From the NCBI GenBank assembly GCA_977006965.1, contig OZ345359.1, positions 62,001-126,000 of the forward strand: DNA of 64,000 bases, read 5' to 3'. The DNA comes from Phymatolithon calcareum (Eukaryota > Rhodophyta > Florideophyceae > Hapalidiales). A program made the translations under genes and the position numbers. Shown here in pieces: positions 50,992 to 61,102 of this stretch (the first letter of the stretch is position 1; the number at the start of each line of letters is the position of its first letter). Under the pieces are notes generated by a model. It was not told the DNA's origin. It did not search any database and was given only the letters and a program-made list of their open reading frames with translations.

Positions 50992-52759
50992 TGAATCTGG
51001 TCAGAGAGTTGTGTGTTAGAAAAGAAGGAAGACTGAAAAAGTACAGAAAACTTGAAGGAACAATTTATGTGGTCTGTACTATGATTACCTGAAAGTATAA
51101 ATGAATATTATGAAAATCGGGGAAGAGAACGTCTCATGTAGACCTGTACAAAAAAGGAGTAAATACTAGTAACAGGAAAAATTTGAATAGAATCAGATGT
51201 CGTTAAACAAAATCCACACCACATTCACGTAACAATTGACCAACAGGTCTCACGAAATAAGATTAAATTTTAGTGACAGAAACGTAGTCTGTTAAAAATT
51301 ACTTCAACAACAAGTTGTGATGTACATTCCGCCAGTCACCGCGAGTCGGAGTCGCACGACTCTTAGCGTGGCAACTTACTAGTCAATCTCGACTCGCGCC
51401 GACTTATAAATATGCAGAAAGAGGCATTTTTAGGCTATTTCATACATGAAAGCACACAGTAAGGGGCATTCCAGTGCTGTCAATATTGTGTTGAGAATGG
51501 TTCCACTCGCATCTGGGCAAGTTGATATGACATGCCCAAGGAATCTTCATCAATTAGTGCTCGTTATCATACAATGACTCGAAGCAACTGACTGAGGGTG
51601 ACTCTAGAGTCACCGGCTCTTGAACGAGGCGATTCAGAGGCCCAGGAATCGTGAGGGGTTGTTCATCTCCACAAACAACCCATCTCTGTCAAAGCAAGAC
51701 GATAATCATATGAGGATGGTTTCAGCACAGTCATAGGCATTGTCCGTCAATATTGCTGGACCACAGAACTAATCTCAAGTGGGATGGACAATAGATTGAA
51801 AGGAAGCTTCGAGTGTCTGATGAGAAAACACTTGAGTATTCATTAGTTGAGCCTAGTTCCACATAGAGTTTATAGCCCCATTTCGGGAACTCTGGTAGGA
51901 TATTCACATCATGAAACGAGAAGACTATACTGTGCAAAAGATCCTCGCCCGGAGATATAACCAGTGTGTATTTTATGTAACGTATTGTTCTGGGCGGAAC
52001 AAGTATGAAAGACACCACTTTGCACTTTTACTGTACCTTTTTTGTAGAAATACGAGATTTCAGCAAAGGTTGAAATATCGAAAATATACACAAATTCTAG
52101 TCTCATTAGAGAAAATTCTATGTCTGGCTCATATGAGCGTTAAAACTGTCCCTCGTTAGACCGATAGTTTGATAGCCAAATCCAGAGATACAAATATGGT
52201 GCGGTGTCCAGTTCACGATCCGTGGAAACACACACCATAATGATAAGGAATACAACACTTGGTACTCTTGCAGAGAAAACGACTTGAAGCACATAACATA
52301 AGAATTAAATCAATGAATATTCTAATGATTCTCAAACTAAGTTCTCAAAATGAACTGGTTGCGCTGCAGTACCGCTTCCTTGACGAACCATGGGAAAATC
52401 TGTGATCCTAACTGATTTCCTGAAGAAAGGATCATCATTCTGTGTCATGCTCGGCAGATTATCCTATCCCTCCTCTGTCGTATTATTCATTAAAGATAAA
52501 TATCTTTAAAAAATTCAGAGATATGATATCACCGAGTATCATATGTATAACCGTGGAAAAAATTTGAAACAACTTGATACGAAAACCTAGCTGAAGTAGT
52601 ACTTGGATTTCCAGTGGAACTAAATTTGCTGAGAGTTCACGCAGAGCTACAGAAACATTTGTTTACTATAAAGTAGACTTGTAAACTATCGAAGAGCGCA
52701 TAAACAAATCTGAATGTGAAACCAAACTCCTTGAGCATTAATCCACCTTTGCGAACGAA
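50992..52759. other. AT-rich non-coding stretch
   Basis: Small ORFs only. A local inverted repeat GAGTCG/CGACTC lies at about 51,345-51,365. No gene seen. Confidence 0.45.
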
Positions 52760-53735
52760 ATGACGAAAGAAAGAGTCAAGCCAACGAAAAGGAGTAATCC
52801 CTCTTCTTCTACACCTCAAATGCCGACGACGTCTAATGAAACTGTGTCCGCGTCTGGAAAGCGACCGATTCAACACTTTTCTGAGATCCAGAAGAACTTT
52901 ACTGCATTAAGTCCTGCTCCTGGCCCGTCGGATCTAGATCATTTTATGGAAAAATTTGGCGAAATGACACCAGAAAGCATTCATGATGTACATTTGGGGT
53001 CTTGCGAGTTCATCCTTGGTGATGTCAAGGGCGATCAACAGCTTTATTTGATTGATAAGGCGACAAGTAAGCTCAAGCTATTCTATATAGATGGTGATGT
53101 TTCCGATGCGACTCTTTTTTCAGGTCAGTTTTCAGCGAAACGCATTCTCGGAACAAGGGTTGACAGGTACAGATTAGCAATCGACATGGAACCGGACGAT
53201 CTCACGAAAATACATGATGTTTTCAACCTGCTTGGTGATCTTGCGAATACTCCGAATATTATGCACACCCTTTCCACTCATTTCAAGGTCGAAAAGGAAG
53301 AGATCGATGTTATGGTTCACGGTATGGCAATCAGTATTAAGTTTTCTCAGAGCTTTGCCAGTTTCTATCTAACATGTCTTTCTATTTACAGGTCCCCAGA
53401 TTGGAGATTTTCAGATCCACAATAACGCGGCCTCACCATATCGCCCCAAGAACCCGTTTTCAAGATTCCTGATCCCCAAAAAGATCTCAGACATTATGAA
53501 GCCGACCAACTTTTATATTATGCCATCTCCGCTTGTGATTGACGAAAACCGGAGGCAGCTTCATGACATAACCACAATCAAAGACAACCCAGTTCGCGTA
53601 TTTATTAATGTCGTTGGTTCATTCTATTTGAAAAAGCTGCACGTGAAGCCCCGAATGATAATCGTGCAAAGGTCAATGAGTGATAATGTCGATATTCCAC
53701 TTGCGAAAAAATTGAAGACCGAGATTCTCATTTAG
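52760..53735 (+). CDS. Two-exon gene of unknown function, 301 aa
   Basis: Exon 1 is 52,760-53,321, a 70-nt intron 53,322-53,391 starts GTATGG and ends TTCTATTTACAG, and exon 2 is 53,392-53,735. Splicing joins DVMVHG to PQIGDFQIHNNAASP and keeps the frame to TAG; without splicing the protein ends early. The N-terminus is a Ser/Thr/Pro-rich linker. The centre reads CEFILGDVKGDQQLYLIDKA and LKLFYIDGDVSDATLFSGQF, with alternating hydrophobic pattern and beta-rich character, perhaps an OB-like fold. The C-terminus is basic (VKPRMIIVQRSMSD, AKKLKTEILI). Not recognised. It lies 7.4 kb upstream of the Helitron ORF in the same orientation and may be unrelated. Confidence 0.65.
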
Positions 53736-54370
53736 ATAGATTACCATTTGATGAAAATGCCATATCTTCCTATTGTCTCTATTAGCACTCGTACTAGTTT
53801 CCATGCGCTTCCGTTATAACCTCGCTGCGACTACCCAGCTTAGTACCCAGCTTCAGTCTATTTAACAACTAACTGATAGGGGCACATGAACACGCCCCAA
53901 CCTGCACCACACGACAATAATAACTTTAACCTATCAGACAATGACGGCCTTAGCCTTTCTCGTTACATAAAGGTTCATTAACCTAAAAGAACAGTACATA
54001 AAAGCTGCTCGACACGTACTGTAGATACAAGATACCCTATCGTGCAACGTGCATGCCTCACAACTCTAAGGATGAAACCATCCGAGATTTTCTGCACTTC
54101 CCATTCCATCTTTTTCTTAATTATTTATTCTTCCGGTATATTAATGTTGGAAAGAGAATTGATAGAAGTGACCAAGCTGAGATGTTTAGGGCATACGTTG
54201 TCAGGAATTATTTTCTTATATATAATCTTCAAATTTTAATATCTGAAGTTGTCCAATGAAAAGACGAGTTATTTGCCCAGTGATCCAATGCGAAAGCGTG
54301 CCAAGTTATCCAATGATCGAATGAAAAGGCGTGCTAAGTTGCCCAATGAAAAGTAGCGTTAAGTTTTCCG
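53736..54370. other. AT-rich spacer
   Basis: Overlapping short ORFs at 54,042-54,259. Just downstream are repeated phrases of the type CCAATGAAAAG-CG, GTGC(C/T)AAGTT. No gene supported. Confidence 0.35.
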
Positions 54371-54470
54371 GTTATGCAGTTAACAGTCACAGAACCTGAT
54401 GAATGTGGTCCAATAATTGGCATCCACTTATCCAGTTAAAAGTCACAGAAACTGATGAATATGGGCCAAT
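54371..54470 (+). repeat. Tandem pair of 44-bp repeats (56-bp period)
   Basis: Units at 54,371-54,414 and 54,427-54,470 share CAGTTAA-AGTCACAGAA, CTGATGAAT and CCAAT. Confidence 0.75.
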
Positions 54471-56790
54471 CATGTCGACGATCCTGTCCAAACAGATTTA
54501 CAGAAACGTGGGTATCAAAACTCGATATTCCCGGTAAATACTATAATATAAAAATAAAAATAAAGTTATGGAAATTGGGCGACTTGAGTCGATTTACCGG
54601 AACCATTCTCCTCTTTCAATAGGACAATTTGGTAAAGCTGGAGCGCATTTAGCAGACTACTGCGAGCACTATGGATAGGCAGATTGCTGCTCATGCTGGT
54701 ACGGTGCTGTGACGGCGGGTGCTCATGGAGAACTGAGCTGCGATTACGGTAGGAAATGCGTCGCTTTCACAGAAGCTTTGGTAAGAAAAGTTCCAATTTT
54801 TAATTATCGCATAAATTTTAATGGTCAAAACGTCAATATTTAGTGCCGTGTTAATATACATGAACCCATTTTGCTGAAAAGGTTCTAGAGGTTCTAATTT
54901 TCTGTTATTAACTTTCAGATTTGGGTGGTGTTAGTGGTAGGAACGCTCTGAAAACGGTATATACAGCATTTTAAGTGTTCCGACCAAATCTTCCACTCCT
55001 TTCCAATTTAGTTCCTAATTGTTTCAACGAAAATATTTCCCAACAAACTATATTGAACTTGTTGATAATGAGTTGGACGAACTCCAGCAGTGAGATTCTT
55101 CAAATTCGTAAGTCTTGTAATCGAGCGCAGATACCGTGGGTTCAGAGCGAAGAGTGCACCATTCTTGTGCACCTTCACTAGGTTCATCATAACATTTTCT
55201 CAATCCATGATGCCCCACAGATCCAAAATGTCTGTCAGAGTTCACGAAATCATGTGCATCATCGGGACTGAGTGTTTGCATCCTGGAAAGAGTGATGATC
55301 CGTGCAGGATCGTTATTCCTACTGCTGAGCATGCAACTGGAAGCTTTCAAAATATGCACGAGCCGTCGTGCAGGACATTCTTTGGCGTGTGAGTCTTTGA
55401 GAATCGTTTGTGTTTTCAGTATAGTATGCTAAGGAAGGTCAAGCACATGTTTCGTAATGTGCTACACCTCATATTCTGCCGTTATATTGGTCTATGTGTT
55501 TGTGCGACTTGCTTTCAAAATGCGCTTTCCCTAACTGCACAGTCAATCGACGTCGCTGTCTATCATATCGTCGCTGGTACGACCTCTAGTCCCATGCTTC
55601 TACACTCACGCCTCGACAAGCACCCTTACGTGATTGCAATACACCTCGCGCTATTGAGCGCTCTCCTACAAACCCAGTATGTCTGCTTGTTGTTGAGGAG
55701 GACACGACAAATGCCGCACCAACTTTTCAGTGTGTCGTCAAGTGTTGACGTTTCAACCTCTGGTGGGTTCTTGCACAGGTCAAGCCGGCACTCAGCAGGC
55801 ACAAGACCATCTACACCACCATGTCCGAAAAGTTGTACTTTGGAGGAAATTGTGTCCCGAACAGAATCTCAGAACCTGCTGCAGATTTAACGACGAGTGT
55901 AAAGACTATAGTAAACAATTTCGGGGCGACACAGGACCTATCTGGAGTCGGATTGTTTCCAGTGGGAAGACTAACGACCTCGAAGTCTTGATTCAGTTTT
56001 GGGATGTGGACGTGACGTCCACGTGAGTTGCAAGGACTTGAGTTTCAGTTCGAGTAAGCTCGTAGATGGTTGAACAGAAGATGGTTGAGCAATTCATTTG
56101 AGTTTATGAAGATATGGCGGTGCAGTGAAATGGAGGTGCTAAGTGAGCGGTTGAGGTACTGATCGATAGAGGTAAAAGAGTTTTGGATGGATGATTCGGG
56201 CGGGGCCCGGTGCGAAAAGCGGGAGCTTTAGTCGAGGATGTCTTGTGTTACTGCCACAATGGAGCGATTATTTGTATGTAGCGTGGGTATAGATTGGGTG
56301 GCGACGGTCGTCACGGCGAGACTCACTGGAACAAGAATGTCGAAGACTCATTTTTGGCAAGTTTCGAAATTGAATCGTTCCGCTTTTTAGTCGCAGACCA
56401 TTTTTGTTAGGTAAGATAAATATTGTTTTTAAAATTTGAGTATCTGCTATCTCTGCTAGTCGATGATATAATATTGCTCAGCTGAAGTAAATTTGTATTC
56501 TGTCTTCAATTTGTTGCACTTCGAAATCAAAGCCTACTGTTGTGTTCGTTTTCAGATAGTGCCTTCAACTGACATAAAAATTGAACTCTTAAATTTTTGT
56601 AACGATGGTAACTGCGATACTCTGTGTAGTACATGGTGAGTCGCCGCCAACGTTAACGTATGAAACGGCCCGGTCCACCATTAAGCTCATTCTAATTTAG
56701 AAAGATTAATTTGCGCCAAATTCGAGCCGATAGGAATCAGGTTAATGTCTCGTCGTCCGTCTTTAGTAGAATTTAACGTTTTAGTGAAGA
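54471..56790. other. Region with short ORFs, no supported gene
   Basis: ORFs at 55,090-55,392 (+), 55,048-55,359 (-), 55,408-55,890 (+) and 55,730-56,026 (+) overlap in different frames. The last contains LCPEQNLRTCCRFNDECKDY, which reads like protein but has no partner exon that I can define. Confidence 0.3.
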
Positions 56791-56799
56791 TTGACGTTG

Positions 56800-58400
56800 T
56801 GTGGAATATGTAAAACGGCAATACGGCAACGACATCTGGATTTTGCAACGGAATGTTGCTAATTTCTGGTCTAATATTCATCCAATAATCAGAAGAAATT
56901 TTAAATCGAAAAATCAGATTGGTACAGAGGAATCCAGAGATGACGGATGTCGTAGTGAGAAAATATGGACTTATGAAAAAAGCTAACATAAAACAAACAT
57001 CAAAAGGTACAGGTATTTCAATTGTAAATGGGATTTATGGAGAGGAATTGTCGCGCACGCTGATGGAACATGAGTGAATGATAGAGACGAATATGGTAAC
57101 TGCACAATTTGCGGACGGCGTATGCACGCTTTAGGGCACCTGAGAATTTAGCCCTTGAGTAGAATGCAATGCGCTATACTGTTCCGTTCAATGTCCCGTA
57201 GATTCCAAGTTATTTCGGGATATAGATTCGGCAAAGGAATTTACGAAATTTTATCGGAACTGGATAGGGCCTCTGGAAAGGACTTGGCAAGGGATTATAC
57301 ACCTAGGGTACCCTGTTAGCTATTGTGTAGATTAACAGTAACAGCAAATGTGAAGACGAGATACAAACTATAGGCTATGATGCTTGTGCGCATAATACTT
57401 AGGATACTGCCCCGAATATATTGCGAAAAGCTATAGAACAATAAGATGTGAATATGACGCAACCTTTGAGTACTAGGTATTGTCTTCGAATAGGGGTACC
57501 TTGTAACGAGTTTATGCTTACTGGGTATCTTGACCAATCTGCATATGGGAATGATGTAGATCGTCAAGATGGGGGTTTCGAATGAGATTATTGCGCAGGA
57601 GTCCAATTGGATTAGACGACAAGGAGACATCTCTTACACAAACATGCATTTACAGAAAGTGGTCCAGAGATGAGTAACTGAAAACTTTGAATATTGTGGG
57701 AATTATGCTTCTATTAGACGATTTCTTGATACATATCGCGAAAATAACCATAAGCAATTTTAAAGCGAAAAATCTAATTTGTGCAGAGGAATCCAGAAAA
57801 CATGGATGCCGTTGGTCGAAAGTATACACTCGTACTTATAACTCACTAGAAAGTCGACTTAGAAAGGGTATATGTTTGAAGTCAAATTTTGTTTTCTGGA
57901 GCGTAATCGAAAACGCAAGGATATATTCGTTATAAACAGACATTTATAGAATAAGGTCTTCTGCAAATCGAAATAAATATTTCGAATAATATGAAAAATT
58001 AGTCCTTTATCAGACGATTCAAAAGATATTTTAATCAGAAATAAAATTTGTACAGTGGAATACAGAGAATGTAGACACGGCAGTGAGAAAATATGCATTT
58101 ATACAGAGAACGTACAAGAAATACGCCCAAAACAGGTAGGTGCTTGAAGAGTCATTTGATTTGTGGAGTGTAATCCAAAATAACGAGAGGTATTCGTTAT
58201 AAAACATATATTTGTAGAAAGAGACCCTGTCTAGACCATTAAAATATTTGAAAATTATGTTTTTTAAACGATTTCTTGTTAAATATTCCATCAATAAGTA
58301 GAGGAATTTTAAAGAGAAAATCAGATTTGTACAGAGATGAAAAGAAATCATTTCGAGATTGCCGTTGGTGACCTCTTCGTATAAAATGGTATCACATTTT
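56800..58400 (+). repeat. Diverged satellite-like array, units of about 270-295 bp
   Basis: A core (TTTTAAA-CGAAAAATC-GATTTGTACAGAGGAATCCAGAGA, then GATGCCGT, GTGAGAAAATATGCA) recurs at about 56,895, 57,759, 58,029 and 58,307. Flanking segments such as TTCGTTATAAA-CA-ATTTATAGA (57,927 and 58,194) keep the same order, so the last three units are tandem. Short ORFs inside are by-products. Confidence 0.65.
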
Positions 58401-58479
58401 TGAACATACTCTCCAACCCATGGATTCACACGTTTTGTACTCGAAACTGAAGCCTTTCTTCGGAACAATTTCCTGTATC

Positions 58480-59139
58480 AAGCATATGTTACAGCAGTTG
58501 CCCGTGGCCAAGCCTTATTGAGTACATTCGCTCATGGTTGAAATCGAACATAGACAGGCGACAAATTTCAGCACGTGCTTCGAAAAAGAATTTTGATATA
58601 GTACATGAGCTCTTCGTATTGTTTTCCTTCCAATAGAGACGTTTTCAGCTCTTGACTCAAATAAACTATTGAGCTAGAACGCATTGCTTTTGCTTCCTTT
58701 CACTTAAAAATATTTATCTACAGAGTTGGAAAACAGAAATGCTAAGAGAGGGAGAAAAGCAAACTGGGTGTCATGCCACTTTTTCATTGGTGAGCACATG
58801 TTGAGCCCGTATAAATGACAGGAACACTAGGAGATCTTATTGTAGCGGCAGGTCTAGCTGCTCGACTCGTTTCTTTGCAAGAAATAGAGTCAATCCTCGT
58901 TAACTAGATCCTTGAATTAGGAACATCCTCGGTTTACAGAGTACAAGAAGAACTCGCGCATACTGTATCAGCACAATTGAATGCTGCTTGCGTTTTTCGC
59001 GGCTATACACCACGAACCGTTTATTGTGATCCACATGGAACTCCAAAAAAGAGGCACGCGACCTTAGTTTCCTTCTCTAGGTGATTCGCTGGGCCACACA
59101 AGGAACATTTCCCATGCGAATTTGTGTATTTTCACTTTT
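58480..59139. other. Spacer, nothing recognised
   Basis: No ORF or repeat that I can support. Confidence 0.4.
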
Positions 59140-59470
59140 TTAGTAAGACATAAGAAACGTTTTCGCTTCCTCTTAGTAAAGGACGGTGGAGGTTTCTGCA
59201 TTTCGGCTCGATTGCTTAGACCTTGCATTCATCATTCTTGTGATACCCTTCGGCCACGCGAATTCCAAGATTTCCTACCCTTCCTGATCGCTTCTTCGCC
59301 GTGCAAGTCGGTGCGGCGGGAATCCAGCGACAGATCTACACTACGCCCCACCATACCACTTCCGCTCAACGTCGCACATGCACCACCTTCAATCTTCAGG
59401 CTCAGACAAGTTTTAATCGCACGTTTCTCCTGGGTTCATTATCACGTTCTCTCCAAGGTCAATTGTCCGT
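59140..59470 (+). repeat. Dispersed repeat, copy 2
   Basis: Diverged relative of 9,301-9,570, sharing AGTAAAGGACGGTGGAGG, TTTCGGCTCGA, CCCTTCGGCCACGCG and TTCTCTCCAAGGTCAA in order. A short open frame at 59,122-59,475 spans it. Confidence 0.5.
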
Positions 59471-60660
59471 ATTGAGATAGGTTCGAAACCATGCTGGAGC
59501 AAGGTAATGCATTAACTGCACAGGTGAAAATATGACACTGAACCATGGAGCACGAGCCGCTTTATGATACCCATTCGTCTATGTGCAAGCTGTGTGTCCT
59601 TTGAGGTATACAAAATTCAAAAGCCCTATAATACAGTTTCAGACATTCAATAAACAAGTTGTAAGGGTCACTTACATCTCTATTTCAAGTCTCTAAATAT
59701 CCTCTCTGTCTCGTTCAGGTTATGATATCAGAACACGATCTGCAACTCAAAAGTTAGATGTCACTGTGCAACCACGGCTCTTTCATTCCCCTGGTATAAC
59801 TTTCTGATCAGCAACCTTTGCAATTACATTCTTTTCATCATTGCAGCAGAGACGTTTCGAGGGGATCTTTATAGGTCTAAAATTATTCATTTTTAAAGGT
59901 TCCTTCTCTAGAAAGCAGTAATTATTGTCTGCCTTCAAGACATCTTTCCTGGCCCTCCTATGAAACACGTCGGAATCCAGTTCACGACGAATGTAACGCA
60001 AGAAAAAAACATCCTCTGCCGAAATTGTACCTTGGCAGTGGATGCAGTCGCTCGTCCAGTATTTTACAGAACGATCTCGTGCCGTGCATCCTTCTTAAAG
60101 AAGCGAAACGCAAACTCCGTTGTACAGACTGCCTCTTCCAACGTTTCCGAAAAGAACGAACCAGAAGACCGCACATTAAGTCACGCGCTAAAAAAGATGT
60201 CAATCCTCAAGTGTGGAATATCATTTTCAGAGCCTAACGAAAAAGGGTTTTAAAATGAGGTCAACATATCCCAGGAGATCTTCTCCAAGAATGATAATCA
60301 GAAAGGTAACCAAAAAGGACAGAGTGTTACAATATGATAAGTTTCTCAGATGTTATTTGAACAACGAGTGCTTCCACCAAACTCACATCCACCCTTCTAT
60401 GCATGCTCCCCACCCCCGTTCATCATTCCGCACACAGCCGATTTCCCCTGAAAGCACGACGAGCAACGTCCCGTTACCACCTGCAATCCACACCGCTACT
60501 CGCACAACTCCGTCAACGACGAAGAACAAGCCGGTACCCCGTGCCGCTGGGCTCTCCGCCTTCGTTCCGCCGTCCATCCTTACGCAAACGCCTTCATTAG
60601 ACGCTGAGACAACAATCGCAGCGCACTCCCTCGCGATCCGGCACAATTAGCCCCTCGAAA
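59471..60660. other. Region of short ORFs upstream of the Helitron ORF
   Basis: ORFs at 59,960-60,253 (CRNCTLAVDA near the start), 60,025-60,240 and 60,213-60,650 (Pro/Ser/Thr-rich end) overlap in three plus-strand frames. None has a recognisable product; they may include an exon of a small gene. Confidence 0.3.
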
Positions 60661-60689
60661 TATCAGAAATTCGAAACATTGGGAAGGAT

Positions 60690-60870
60690 TGAAAATCAAA
60701 AAAGGTCAGAAAAGATCAAAAAAGTTCAAAAAAGATTGGAAAGAGTCAAAAACGTTCGAAGAAGGTGAAAACATTTCAAAACCATTCATAAACATTCACA
60801 AAAATTCAATACAAATCAAAGATATTCAATAATTATTCATACGTATTGAAAACAATTCACAGCACTTCGT
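60690..60870 (+). repeat. Phased A-tract/TCA repeat, period about 10-11 bp
   Basis: Runs such as GTCAGAAAAGATCAAAAAAG and CATTCATAAACATTCACAAA repeat a TCA or TTC trinucleotide followed by an A-tract near every helical turn. Expected to give intrinsically curved DNA. Lies about 230 bp upstream of the Helitron start codon. Confidence 0.6.
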
Positions 60871-61102
60871 AATATCTAAAAAACCTTTACCTCTGTGCAG
60901 AATTTCAAAAACCAAGAAAACTCGAGAAAAATATTAAATTTGAAAAACGTTTAAAAATAAAATCTTGGAAAAAGTCTGAAAAGGAAAATCAATTAAAAAT
61001 AATTTTGTACTTCTTTTGTTGGTTTCATAACTTCCTGGGCATGAGATATCAGGTTTGATATATTAATGTACTAGAGTTAACCTTTTTCCGAATTTTAACA
61101 GT

